Assembly: GCF_024347335.1 (NCBI RefSeq)
Contig: NZ_AP025463.1
Span: 1,054,001-1,118,000, forward strand
From: Vibrio celticus
GTDB taxonomy: Bacteria > Pseudomonadota > Gammaproteobacteria > Enterobacterales > Vibrionaceae
Direction: 5' to 3'
DNA length: 64,000 bases
Shown in pieces: positions 26,130 through 34,663 of this stretch (its first letter is position 1; every line of letters starts with the position of its first letter). The position numbers and the translations under genes were made by a program. Below the pieces are notes generated by a model that did no database searches, was not told the origin of the DNA, and saw only the letters and a list, made by a program, of their open reading frames with translations.

Positions 26130-26156
26130 ATTATCATTAATATAAATTATGATAAT
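26130..26156. promoter_or_regulatory. AT-rich inverted repeat upstream of VOC copy 1
   Basis: ATTATCAT and ATGATAAT are separated by 11 bases. The same element occurs upstream of copy 2 at 29641-29667. It could be a regulator site; the ATAAT words are reminiscent of Fur boxes, but the match is loose. Confidence 0.4.
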
Positions 26157-26257
26157 TTCAGTTAATCATCGTATCTCCATATACTCTCTTCATCGAAACG
26201 AAACATCGAAGCTAGACTTCGAAAAGCACAGAATTTAAAACGAATTTGGAGCAAGTT

Positions 26258-26749
26258 ATGAAAATGAATCACGTAGGCATCATGGTTGGCGACATGGACA
26301 AAGCAGTCGAGTTTTACACGAAAGCGCTAGGTCTAAGAATCGTAATGAATAACACTAAAGTGATGGAAGAGCGCGAATCAGCAATCGGCCGCATGTGTAT
26401 CGCTGTGTTCGGTGAAGGCTTCAAAGGTTTCAACATTGCACACCTAGTAACATCTGATGGTATCGGTGTTGAGCTGTTCGAAATGAAAGAGCGCCAAGAG
26501 CGTCACGAAGTTGATTTCTCTCGTCTAGGTATCTTCCATTTCTGCCTACAGCTTCCAAAAGAGCAGTTTCATTCAGCGATTAAACGTGTTGAAGAGTTTG
26601 GCGGTAAGGTTCGTATGGACATCATGCGTTACCACCCAGAAGACGAACTAAAACAAGCACAAATGGTTTACCTAGAAGACCCGTTTGGCAACCTGTTCGA
26701 GTTCTACTCGCACTCATACGAAGATACGTACGCGACTGATTACGAGTAA
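26258..26749 (+). CDS. VOC-superfamily protein, copy 1
   Basis: The 163-residue protein has two VOC beta-alpha units. The four likely metal ligands are the His in MNHVGIMVG, the Glu in GVELFEM, the His in GIFHFCLQL and the Glu in NLFEFYSH, the pattern of glyoxalase I and related dioxygenases or isomerases. The start at 26258 is set by GGAG just upstream. Substrate unknown. It is a recent duplicate of the gene at 29768; the proteins differ at only three positions. It ends at a GNRA-loop terminator. Confidence 0.85.
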   Translation: MKMNHVGIMVGDMDKAVEFYTKALGLRIVMNNTKVMEERESAIGRMCIAVFGEGFKGFNIAHLVTSDGIGVELFEMKERQERHEVDFSRLGIFHFCLQLPKEQFHSAIKRVEEFGGKVRMDIMRYHPEDELKQAQMVYLEDPFGNLFEFYSHSYEDTYATDYE

Positions 26750-26796
26750 TCGCGTTACTACCTTCCATAAGGTAGAAAAACCGAAACACCCCCTAA

Positions 26797-26827
26797 AGAG
26801 GATTGGTAGAGATACCAATCCTTTTTT
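26797..26827 (+). terminator. rho-independent terminator with GAGA tetraloop, VOC copy 1
   Basis: GGATTGGTA and TACCAATCC enclose the tetraloop GAGA and are followed by TTTTTT. The same core appears at 30309, 32500 and 37019. Confidence 0.85.
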
Positions 26828-26904
26828 GCGTTTGTAGGGCCTAATACCAATTAAAGTAAAAATGTGATCTAATTGAGATTGATGAATTATTGTGAAATTT
26901 AGCC

Positions 26905-27393
26905 ATGGATAGCCTTAATAACACTGACTTCAAAAAGCTTGCGAGCCAGCAAAAAACCATTCAGATGAAGATGCGTTTACTTGCGCTCGCACACTTTAAA
27001 GACGGCCTCTCTCGTACACAAATTGCAAAATCTCTCAAAGTCAGTCGAACCAGTGTCAATAAATGGGTTCGGATTTTTTTTGAAGAAGGCCTAGAAGGAC
27101 TTCAAGAAAAACCTCGGACTGGTAGGCCTGCATACCTCACCGATGAGCAGCGGGCTCAACTCAGTGCCTTCATAAAAAAAGAAGCTGAATCACCTTCTGG
27201 TGGCCGCCTTGTTGGAAGCGATATACATGACTACATCGTTAAACACTTTGACAAGCACTACCACCCTAATTCCATCTATTATCTCCTCGACCACATGGGT
27301 TTTTCTTGGATAACTTCTCGTTCCAAACACCCTAAACAATCACAGCAAATACAGGACGATTTTAAAAAAATTCCAAATCGAAACGATCCTTAA
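26905..27393 (+). CDS. IS630-family transposase, N-terminal frame
   Basis: The 162-residue first frame has the helix-turn-helix DNA-binding region (KDGLSRTQIAKSLKVSRTSV) and the linker RTGRPAYLTDEQRAQ, then stops soon after a run of seven A residues (27364-27370). The catalytic part continues in the +1 frame. In this family such an A-rich site can support programmed frameshifting, so the two frames probably make one protein. If not, the gene is a frameshifted pseudogene. Confidence 0.8.
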   Translation: MDSLNNTDFKKLASQQKTIQMKMRLLALAHFKDGLSRTQIAKSLKVSRTSVNKWVRIFFEEGLEGLQEKPRTGRPAYLTDEQRAQLSAFIKKEAESPSGGRLVGSDIHDYIVKHFDKHYHPNSIYYLLDHMGFSWITSRSKHPKQSQQIQDDFKKIPNRNDP

Positions 27394-27940
27394 GATCCCC
27401 GGGCATATTGGGCTAGAGAGTGTTGATGTCTGGTTTCAAGACGAAGCTAGGTTTGGTCAGCAGAACACAACAACACGTCTTTGGGCTACTCGTGGAACGA
27501 GACCACGCGTAGTAAAACAGCAGCAATTTGAATACGCTTATTTGTTTGGCTCAGTGTGCCCATCGAGAGGGATTGGTGAGGCAATGGTCGTCCCTTGGGT
27601 TAACAAAGACATCATGATAAACCATCTAGAGCAGATATCTAAAGTCACAGAAAAAGACCGTCATTCAGTGGTAATAATGGATGGCGCAGGATGGCATACC
27701 GATGATATTGCTAACCCATTTGATAATGTCAGTATTATCAAATTGCCGCCATACTCACCAGAGCTTAACCCTATAGAGCAAGTGTGGAGTTGGTTAAGGC
27801 AACACTATTTAGCAAACCAAAACTTCATTGATTATAACGATATTGTTTCGAAGGTCTGTAGCGCTTGGAATGGATTTCTTGAGTGCAAAGATCGCGTCAC
27901 AAAAATGTGTACAAGAGATTGGATTGACCTGATCAGTTAA
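27362..27940 (+). CDS. IS630-family transposase, catalytic frame
   Basis: Read from the A-run at 27364, this frame runs LKKFQIETILKIPGHIGLE and on to VWFQDEARFG, the first catalytic Asp. IMDGAGWHTDD holds the second Asp and PPYSPELNPIEQVWSWL the Glu. The DDE triad is thus intact. There is no good start codon at the left, so expression needs a ribosomal shift from the upstream frame. The first ATG inside the frame is at 27542 after the first Asp, which would give an inactive fragment. Confidence 0.75.
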   Translation, partial: LKKFQIETILKIPGHIGLESVDVWFQDEARFGQQNTTTRLWATRGTRPRVVKQQQFEYAYLFGSVCPSRGIGEAMVVPWVNKDIMINHLEQISKVTEKDRHSVVIMDGAGWHTDDIANPFDNVSIIKLPPYSPELNPIEQVWSWLRQHYLANQNFIDYNDIVSKVCSAWNGFLECKDRVTKMCTRDWIDLIS

Positions 27941-27983
27941 TTTTCCGGATTGGTATAATTTAGGAATATCGGGAAAACCCATC

Positions 27984-28026
27984 GGCTGCACTAAAACAAA
28001 CCGACAATGTTGCTCTTTAGTGCAGC
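27984..28026. repeat. 11-bp inverted repeat upstream of the NCS2 permease
   Basis: GCTGCACTAAA and TTTAGTGCAGC are perfect complements with a 21-base gap. No U-run follows on either strand. It lies 119 bases before the permease start and may be a regulatory site or RNA leader hairpin. Confidence 0.55.
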
Positions 28027-28144
28027 ATTCCCTTGGTAAAAAACTTAAATGATTGATAAATATAATGTTAAACCATTGGCATATATGTTGCTCTATTACC
28101 TTTATGTGAATTGTATACAATAAAAAATACATTAAGGAAATCAC

Positions 28145-29521
28145 ATGGAACAGAACAGTGAATTGATCTACGGATTGGATGACCGACCATCAGTTAAAGC
28201 AGCCAGTTACGCGGCACTGCAGCATGTATTAGCCAGTTTTGTTGGCATTATCACCCCCACGCTTATTATCGGTGGCGTTTTAGGTTTGGGTGACCACATT
28301 CCTTATTTGATGAGCATGGCATTAATGGTGTCTGGGGTAGGTACCTTTATCCAAGCCAGAAAAATAGGGCCAGTTGGTGCAGGGATGATTTGTGTCCAAG
28401 GAACCAGCTTTGCATTCTTAGGATCTGTATTAGGTGCGGGCTTCCTTGTTAAAGCGAATGGCGGTGGTCCGGATGAAATGCTGGCGACCATTTTTGGTGT
28501 TTGCTTCTTCGGTGCGTTTGTCGAAATTGTTCTATCGCGTTTTATCGAAAAGCTGAAAGTGGTGATCACGCCCGTTGTGACCGGAATCGTTATCACCACG
28601 ATTGGTATCTCTTTGATTAAAGTTGGCGTCACAGATATTGCTGGTGGCGTTGGCGCCGAAGATTTTGGTTCTGGAAGCAATCTGATGTTGGGTGCCATCG
28701 TCCTCGGAACCATAGTCGCGCTTAACCTGAGTAACAATAATATAGTTAGGCTGTCGTCGATTTTAGTTGGGTTGGTAGTTGGCTGGGGCGTTGCCATTTT
28801 GATGGGTAAAGCGTCTATGGTTTCTTTTGCTTCTCAACCGCTATTGAGTATTCCTGTCCCATTTAAATATGGCTTCGCTTTTGATTGGCAAGCCTTCCTG
28901 CCTATCGCTTTTATTTACTTGATTACTGTTATAGAAACTACGGGTGACCTTACCGCCAACAGCATGTTCTCAGGGCAGCCGGTTAAAGGGCCTAAATACC
29001 TCAATCGACTCAAGGCTGGCGTGCTGGGTGACGGCGTGAACTCACTTATCGCTGCGGTATTCAATACTTTTCCGAACACGACTTTCAGCCAGAACAACGG
29101 TGTGATCCATTTTACGGGGATCGCGAGTCGCTACATCGGCTACTTCATTGCCGCGATTCTTTTTCTGTTAGGGTTATTTCCCATCTTAGGTGCGGTATTA
29201 ATGACGATTCCAAAGCCAGTATTGGGCGGGGCGACATTGGTGATGTTCGGTACGGTTGCTGCTGCGGGCATTAAAATCATCGCCAATGAAAAACTGGATC
29301 GCCGCAGAATCATGACGATAGCTATCTCACTAGGCTTAGGGCTTGGTGTCATGCTGGTACCAGATTTATTGAAAGAAGCACCCAAGCTAGTGCAAAGCAT
29401 ATTTGGCTCACCTGTAACCATGTCTGGTATTGCCGCGCTTGTGATTACCGGGTTGATGTCTTTGGTGCCTGGAACAAAAGCCAAGCCGATTTCGAACGTC
29501 GTACATACCAGTAAAGCGTAA
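28145..29521 (+). CDS. NCS2 nucleobase:cation symporter (xanthine/urate type)
   Basis: The 458-residue protein has 14 predicted helices. The NAT signature near residue 319 reads QNNGVIHFTG, matching the purine-type QNXGXXXXTG form rather than the uracil-type one. NTFPNTTFSQNNG before it is typical of xanthine and uric-acid permeases. It imports a purine base by proton or sodium symport in the inner membrane. AAGGAA precedes the ATG. It lies between the two VOC duplicates and 184 bases right of the IS630 element; no purine-degradation gene is nearby. Confidence 0.87.
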   Translation: MEQNSELIYGLDDRPSVKAASYAALQHVLASFVGIITPTLIIGGVLGLGDHIPYLMSMALMVSGVGTFIQARKIGPVGAGMICVQGTSFAFLGSVLGAGFLVKANGGGPDEMLATIFGVCFFGAFVEIVLSRFIEKLKVVITPVVTGIVITTIGISLIKVGVTDIAGGVGAEDFGSGSNLMLGAIVLGTIVALNLSNNNIVRLSSILVGLVVGWGVAILMGKASMVSFASQPLLSIPVPFKYGFAFDWQAFLPIAFIYLITVIETTGDLTANSMFSGQPVKGPKYLNRLKAGVLGDGVNSLIAAVFNTFPNTTFSQNNGVIHFTGIASRYIGYFIAAILFLLGLFPILGAVLMTIPKPVLGGATLVMFGTVAAAGIKIIANEKLDRRRIMTIAISLGLGLGVMLVPDLLKEAPKLVQSIFGSPVTMSGIAALVITGLMSLVPGTKAKPISNVVHTSKA

Positions 29522-29767
29522 CGGGCTTCTTCGTGCTGAACTAAGGATGTTTAACTAGAGCCACATGACATATGTGGCTCTCAACTTTAACTTATTGTGT
29601 GACGTGTTGGCATCTCACTTAATTTTATGAATAACATAAAATTATCATTAATATAAATTATGATAATTTCAGTTAATCGTCGTATCTCCATATACTCTCT
29701 CCATCGAAACGAAACACCGAAGCGAGTCTTCGAAAAATACAGAATTAAAGAGAATTTGGAGAAAGTT

Positions 29768-30259
29768 ATGAAAATGAATCACGTAGGCATCATGGTTGGC
29801 GACATGGACAAAGCAGTCGAGTTTTACACGAAAGCTTTAGGTCTAAGAGTCGTAATGAACAACACCAAAGTGATGGAAGAGCGCGAATCAGCAATCGGCC
29901 GAATGTGTATCGCTGTGTTCGGTGAAGGCTTCAAAGGTTTCAGCATTGCTCACCTAGTAACATCTGATGGCATCGGTGTTGAGCTGTTCGAAATGAAAGA
30001 GCGCCAAGAGCGTCACGAAGTTGATTTCTCTCGCTTAGGTATCTTCCACTTCTGTCTGCAGCTTCCAAAAGAGCAGTTTCATTCAGCGATTAAGCGTGTT
30101 GAAGAGTTTGGCGGTAAGGTTCGTATGGACATCATGCGTTACCACCCAGAAGACGAACTAAAACAAGCACAAATGGTTTACCTAGAAGACCCGTTTGGTA
30201 ACCTGTTCGAATTCTACTCGCACACATACGAAGACACGTACGCGACTGATTACGAGTAA
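29768..30259 (+). CDS. VOC-superfamily protein, copy 2
   Basis: This 163-residue protein differs from the one at 26258 only at residue 27 (V/I), in FKGFS/N and in SHT/S. The metal-ligand residues H, E, H, E are all conserved. The start at 29768 follows GGAG. The upstream extension to 29660 is not conserved in copy 1's frame and is rejected. Function unknown; the retained near-identity indicates recent duplication or ongoing gene conversion. Confidence 0.85.
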   Translation: MKMNHVGIMVGDMDKAVEFYTKALGLRVVMNNTKVMEERESAIGRMCIAVFGEGFKGFSIAHLVTSDGIGVELFEMKERQERHEVDFSRLGIFHFCLQLPKEQFHSAIKRVEEFGGKVRMDIMRYHPEDELKQAQMVYLEDPFGNLFEFYSHTYEDTYATDYE

Positions 30260-30306
30260 TCGCGTTACCTACTTGTCATAAGGTAGAAAACCGAAACACC
30301 CCCTAA

Positions 30307-30338
30307 AGAGGATTGGTAGCGATACCAATCCTTTTTGT
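30307..30338 (+). terminator. rho-independent terminator with GCGA tetraloop, VOC copy 2
   Basis: GGATTGGTA and TACCAATCC enclose GCGA, followed by TTTTTG. Only the loop base differs from copy 1. Confidence 0.85.
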
Positions 30339-30589
30339 GTTTGTGTGCTTTTAAGTGCTCCATTATGTGGTGGTTAATAAATCAACAGCTTAAGGCATTG
30401 TTAAATTTGACGTTTTGAAGATAAAACCTTTCATGAATATGACTGAAGCGAGTGTGCTTCATGAAAATATTGCGGAATCACATTGGTGATAGCCCTCGCT
30501 GAGAACTCACAATACTCAGCTTAATACTGCTGAACCGCACTACAATGAAAATAGATAAACATTACATGAAGAAGATCTACTCAAATAGC

Positions 30590-31015
30590 ATGAAAAAACT
30601 AAACCTTATCTTTGCCGCTTTTCTTATTACTTTGCTTGCCGGATGCTCGTCACATGCGGCCGTCGATACTTCAAAAACAAAGGGCTATGCCAATTCACAT
30701 GCGCTTGTGGGAGTGGCTTCTTGGTATGGCGATAAATTCCACGGAAAACTGACAGCAAGTGGTGAAACGTATAATAAAAACGCCTATACAGCCGCTCATA
30801 AAACCTTGCCATTTGGGACTATCGTGAGGGTGACCAATACAGCTAATAACAAGTCAGTCGATGTGAAAATTAACGATCGAGGTCCTTACGTTAAAGGCCG
30901 AGTGATTGACCTTTCCCACAAAGCATTTTCTCAAATTGGTGACGTCAAGAAAGGCGTAGTAAAAGTCAAAATTGAGATTATTGATGACAGCAACACCTTT
31001 CGATACAAGCACTAG
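30590..31015 (+). CDS. RlpA-like lipoprotein (DPBB domain, no SPOR)
   Basis: The start at 30590 gives MKKLNLIFAAFLITLLAGCS, a lipoprotein signal with lipobox LAGC. The body is a double-psi beta-barrel (VGVASWYGDKFHGKLTASGE, LPFGTIVRVTN, INDRGPYVKGRVIDLSHKA), with the conserved acidic and His residues of RlpA septal lytic transglycosylases. Full-length RlpA carries a C-terminal SPOR domain; this 141-residue form ends after the barrel. It may cleave or bind peptidoglycan without septal targeting. The upstream frame from 30545 is less likely. It ends before a terminator at 31130. Confidence 0.8.
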   Translation: MKKLNLIFAAFLITLLAGCSSHAAVDTSKTKGYANSHALVGVASWYGDKFHGKLTASGETYNKNAYTAAHKTLPFGTIVRVTNTANNKSVDVKINDRGPYVKGRVIDLSHKAFSQIGDVKKGVVKVKIEIIDDSNTFRYKH

Positions 31016-31019
31016 AATC

Positions 31020-31080
31020 CCCTCCTAACCTCCCCTTGGTGTACATCTCCGATCCCTTACTGTAGTGGGGAAGGGGAGAA
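31020..31080. repeat. CTCCCC/GGGGAG interspersed hairpin element, copy A
   Basis: CCTCCCCTT and AAGGGGAG lie about 40 bases apart and the flanking words (ATCTCCGATCC) are shared with the 34835 element. The size and intergenic location suit a REP/MITE-like noncoding repeat. Confidence 0.6.
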
Positions 31081-31129
31081 ACAGAATCGCGATATCGGTG
31101 AATGAATAGCTCATTTACGCTTACTCAAT

Positions 31130-31154
31130 AAGGCTGCGTTGTAGCCTTTTTTAG
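31130..31154 (+). terminator. rho-independent terminator downstream of RlpA-like gene
   Basis: AAGGCT and AGCCTT enclose GCGTTGT, followed by a TTTT run. It is 115 bases beyond the RlpA-like stop. Confidence 0.65.
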
Positions 31155-31455
31155 TCTTCTTCTAATCAAATTTTAATAAGATTATCTCATTTCTAGTATG
31201 CGGGTTGATGATGTTATGTGGTCAATAAATCAGTGTCTTAGCTTTCTTATCATTAGGGTTCATTGAAATTCATTGTGAAATAATGAAAAGCTAACCTAAT
31301 CCAAGTTGAGCTTCGGTGTGATTAACAGTGAAAGCCTAAGGGCAATTACATTTAGTTACTTACTGAAGTAAATCTGAAATATTGGTGACACGGTTCTGAA
31401 ATTTTTGGTGTTTAGCTTATGGAGTTCTATATCGAATTCAAATAAGGAAGTACCC

Positions 31456-32469
31456 GTGAAGCTAACCCCTGTCGTTGCAGCCGTAATTATGTCTTTCAGT
31501 TCAGCAAGTTTTGCTTTTAGCTTGCAACAATCTGCCAATGAAAACAGTGAAGATCTCGTATGGACAGGGCATCTAAGCCCAGACAGCGACACGGTAGTGT
31601 CTGCGATGCTCGCGGCTCATATCTATGGCGGTACAGCGACAGTTCCAGAGCCGATTAATCCAGAATCCACCTTCATCTTGAACTACTGTAATGCAGAATC
31701 GCCACGCGTAGAGACAGATTACTCCTCATACCGAGTGGGGCTGGTGGATTTCAACCAAGTCACTCAGCTAGCGCCAACCATTGACCAATCATCTATTGTT
31801 GCGGTGGTTGATCATCACGCAATTGGTGGCTCACCGATTAACACACCACAAATTGTCGAAATGGATATTCGAGGTTGGGGATCTGCTGCAACTATTCTGG
31901 CTGACAACGCTGAAAAGTTGGATGTGACCCTACCTAAGCACCTTGCTTGTGTCGGCTTAGGCGCGATTCTCTCTGATACTGTGGTATTCCAATCATCGAC
32001 CACGACTGAGCATGATCGTGAATACGCAGAGAAACTTGCAAAAGTTGCAGGCATTTCAGATATCGAAGATTTCGGTCAACAGATGCTGATTGCTAAGTCG
32101 GATCTCAGCCACCTTTCTTCTGAAACCATTCTGACGCTGGATTACAAAAACTTTAAATACGGTGGCAAACAGGTGGGTATCGGTGTCGCTGAAACGCTAA
32201 CGGCTCAACAACTGATTGATCGTAAAGGCGATCTTTTAGCAGCAATGAAGACTTACAAAGAAGAGAACGGGCTAGACCATCTGTTCTTCTCCATCACAGA
32301 CACTAAGAACAAAGAAGCAAACTTACTGTGGGTAGATGAAAGCGACTATCAAGTCATCAAGTCGGCTTTCAACGCTGAACCAACAAGCGACATGCTGATT
32401 TTGGAAGGCGTAACCTCACGTAAGCGCCAGATTGGCCCTGCAGTTCAAAAGGCAATTGAGAGTTTGTAG
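31456..32469 (+). CDS. family II (DHH) manganese pyrophosphatase, apparently exported
   Basis: The GTG start follows AGGAAG and opens a signal peptide (VKLTPVVAAVIMSFSSASFA, then F), so the mature 315-residue enzyme would be periplasmic. The family II motifs are all present: GHLSPDSDT (H39, D43, D45), LVDFN (D98), VVDHHAIGG (D119-H120-H121), ILSDT (D174) and SRKRQIGP near 324. These coordinate two Mn2+ or Co2+ and bind pyrophosphate. Classic members are cytoplasmic, so export is unusual. An ATG at 31405 in frame has no ribosome-binding site and would break the signal peptide. Confidence 0.85.
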   Translation: MKLTPVVAAVIMSFSSASFAFSLQQSANENSEDLVWTGHLSPDSDTVVSAMLAAHIYGGTATVPEPINPESTFILNYCNAESPRVETDYSSYRVGLVDFNQVTQLAPTIDQSSIVAVVDHHAIGGSPINTPQIVEMDIRGWGSAATILADNAEKLDVTLPKHLACVGLGAILSDTVVFQSSTTTEHDREYAEKLAKVAGISDIEDFGQQMLIAKSDLSHLSSETILTLDYKNFKYGGKQVGIGVAETLTAQQLIDRKGDLLAAMKTYKEENGLDHLFFSITDTKNKEANLLWVDESDYQVIKSAFNAEPTSDMLILEGVTSRKRQIGPAVQKAIESL

Positions 32470-32499
32470 AGAGTAAGAGCCGTTACTTTATAAATAAGT

Positions 32500-32545
32500 A
32501 GTGAAGGGATTGGTAGAGATACCAATCCCTTCACTCATTTTTAAG
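32500..32545 (+). terminator. rho-independent terminator with 16-bp stem and GAGA loop
   Basis: AGTGAAGGGATTGGTA (32500-32515), loop GAGA, and the perfect complement (32520-32535) are followed by CATTTTT. It ends the pyrophosphatase transcript. Confidence 0.9.
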
Positions 32546-32857
32546 TTTATTCATTAAAGCTTAGAATTCATCGTATGACTTTGCTCTCATTTATAACAAT
32601 TCGATTTTTATACCGTGATATCAAATTTAAATAGAAATGTATGTTTAACGAACTAAAACTTTCTTATATTTAATGGAATGATCCACTTCATTCACGTTAG
32701 TAATCGGCTAAATATAAATAATAACAAACATGCAAACTTAGTATTAAAAGAAATTAAATTATAACTTTTGGTTATATGCCCCATTACTTTACTGAGCGAG
32801 ATGTCGGTACGTAGAATAAATATGGAACCAACATCAAATAAATGGAGTGTAGTGTGA

Positions 32858-32983
32858 GGCCTGTTCAATTTATGGCTTGTTGCAAAAAACCTCGATACCA
32901 CCGAATTAGACGCGGAAGATTGGGGCGCTTATACCAAAAGTCCAGATACAAATGTGTCTATTGTAGAACCAACTTTTCAATAG
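32858..32983 (+). pseudogene. short orphan C-terminal gene fragment
   Basis: A 41-codon open frame reads GLFNLWLVAKNLDTTELDAE followed by DWGAYTKSPDTNVSIVEPTFQ and stops at 32983. It looks like the end of a soluble protein and has a stop just upstream with no start codon, so it is a leftover. Family not recognised. It lies 125 bases left of the IS3-family element. Confidence 0.35.
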
Positions 32984-33133
32984 CTAGATGGCGTCACCTT
33001 TTTATTACGCCATCACGTGACCAATACTAACGGTAACCATAAATATTTTATTCAATAAGCCACACGGTGTTACTTACAAAGAAAGACACGAAATCGGTGT
33101 TTTTCAAGGTAGTTGTCATCATTTGCTTACTTA

Positions 33134-34140
33134 TTAAGCAGCTTCTCTTTCTGGATTTAGGTGAACGTCACCAACAGGCGCACAGTTCCTGATATCACCA
33201 GACCACCGCTCAGGCTTTCGCTGTTTTGCAGCGAGCAATACCTCTACACGACGCTTCAAGATCTCTTTATCTTTTCCATTGTGACGCTCTGAAGGCGTGA
33301 CGTAATTTAGCTGACTGTGCTTGTGCTCGGTGTTGTACCAGCGTACGAAGGCTTCAACCCAACTTCGGCTACTATCGATTGTTTCAAAGCCCTTTGTTGG
33401 CCAGCTTGGCATGTACTTTACCGTGCGGAACAATGACTCAACATACGGGTTATCATCACTGACTCTTGGGCGACTATACGATGAAGTAATACCTAACTCT
33501 TCCATTTTGGCTTTGAACGTCAACGACTTCATCGGCGCACCATTATCGGAGTGAAGAACCAGCGCTTGATTGAAGCACTGCTCTCGCATCAACGTTCGTT
33601 GCAGAAGTTGTGACGCCAGCTCACCGCATTCATGCTCATACACTTCATAACCAACAATTTTTCGACTGTAGATGTCCTCAATGACATACAGGTAATAATG
33701 TTGGCCTCGAACTTTTGAAGGTAAGTAAGTGATATCCCACGTATAGACTTGGTTCGAGTCCGTCGCTGTGTAACTGGTTGGCTTCGCTTGCTTCTGTCTG
33801 CTCCGCTGACGACCTCGTTTGTGAAGTTGCCCTGCGTACTCAACACTCGGTAGTAGCTCGACTCAGAGGCGATATACTCACCTCTATCAAGCAGTGTCGG
33901 GACGATTTGAGTTGGAGGCAAGCTTGCGAACTCAGAGCGGTTACACACCTCGATTATCGCATCACGCTCTTCCTGCGACAGCTTGTTAGCAGGCTCAGGT
34001 CTGAGGCATATTGGCCTTTTGTCAGCTTGAACTTCACCTTGCTGATACCAGCGACGATACGTTCTCAAGTCGATTTGAACTTCATGGCAAGCTGGCTCTA
34101 AACGACATCCGCATTGCTTCGCTTCAAGGATAAGAGTCAC
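33134..34140 (-). pseudogene. IS3-family transposase OrfB, frameshifted
   Basis: The first part (34140 to about 33835) gives ESSYYRVLSTQGNF, and the rest is read in another frame as QLHKRGRQRSRQKQAK onward. WDITYLP, LHSDNGAPM and NPYVESLFRTVKY carry the three catalytic acids of the integrase core, so the DDE residues themselves survive. The break near 33835 (around GTACGCAGGGCAA) prevents one continuous product. The protein ends GDVHLNPEREAA. Confidence 0.75.
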
Positions 34141-34153
34141 TATGGTCTGCCTT

Positions 34154-34663
34154 TCATCGGTTGAGGTTAGTCGTCCTCTGGCTCTTCCCGTAAAAGGCTC
34201 TCAGCTTTTTTCTTAGTACCAAGAGAGCGGCCGTTTCAGCGAGTGCTTTTTCTTTGAGTCGTAAATCTTTCTTCAACTCTTTGATTTCAAGTTTGTCAGC
34301 TTTAGCCTGCTTCTTTGCTTCAGCTTCCTGCTCTTTACTCGACTTAAACCCTTGCATACAATCGCTGCGCCAGCTTTGATTTGCTCTGGAAAAGACCTTT
34401 TCACGACAATATTGGCTGAGTTCACTTTCTGTCATTGAGTAGGTTTCAGCGACGATGGCGAGTTTAGTTTGAGCAGACCACTGCTCTGATGAAGTGTTGC
34501 TATTTGGCACTGCGGCTCCTGAACGTCTGAGTTGCTTGCGCCAATGATACAGGGTCGCAGTGCTAATTCCTTCCTCTTCCGACACTTCTTTAACTGACAT
34601 TGAATATGGAGGCAACAGCTTCTTCAATATAGCTTCTTTTCTTTCTACTGAGATACGAGACAC
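34154..34663 (-). pseudogene. IS3-family transposase OrfA, locally out of frame
   Basis: The 169-residue frame starts MSRISVERKEAILKKLLPPY, with a helix-turn-helix (VKEVSEEEGISTATLYHWRK) and a leucine-zipper-like tail (KADKLEIKELKKDLRLKEKA). Between residues 85 and 95 the reading (KVFSRANQSWRS) is aberrant. The same bases in the next frame give FPEQIKA, the expected family sequence, so two compensating indels have occurred. It overlaps the orfB frame near 34160, where a programmed shift would normally join the two. Confidence 0.65.

Larger units (their letters stand above)
26117..26833. repeat. direct repeat unit, copy 1 (VOC gene with promoter and terminator)
   Basis: This segment is nearly identical to 29628-30343. 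It covers promoter region, entire VOC gene and terminator. Differences are mostly silent or outside the gene. It brackets a 2.8-kb segment holding the IS630-family element and the permease. Confidence 0.9.
26845..27955 (+). mobile_element. IS630-family insertion sequence
   Basis: The element is bounded by TA dinucleotides (26845-26846 and 27954-27955), the target duplication of the IS630 family. The terminal words CCAAT and ATTGG are inverted; extended sequence ATACCAAT is shared at both ends. It carries one transposase in two frames. It lies between VOC copy 1 and the permease gene. Ends are inferred from the TA and inverted repeat, so the borders could be off by a few bases. Confidence 0.75.
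29628..30343. repeat. direct repeat unit, copy 2 (VOC gene with promoter and terminator)
   Basis: The right partner of the 26117-26833 unit. The homology starts at TGAATAACA and runs past the terminator. Both copies are in the same orientation, so recombination between them would remove the IS630 element and the permease. Confidence 0.9.

Noticed and set aside
26130..26156. Fur box upstream of the VOC genes
   Set aside because: The inverted ATTATCAT/ATGATAAT arms are too far apart for the 19-bp Fur consensus, and no iron gene is nearby.
28303..28797. 164-residue open frame antisense to the NCS2 permease
   Set aside because: It lies wholly inside a well-supported transporter gene in the opposite strand, has a Pro/Thr-rich composition typical of antisense reading of membrane proteins, and has no ribosome-binding site.
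32842..33030. 62-residue Arg/Cys-rich frame at the debris region
   Set aside because: It overlaps the better-looking 41-codon remnant in another frame and has a basic, Cys-rich composition unlike a real protein.
33778..34101. 107-residue plus-strand frame inside the IS3 element
   Set aside because: It is antisense to orfB and has no start signal.
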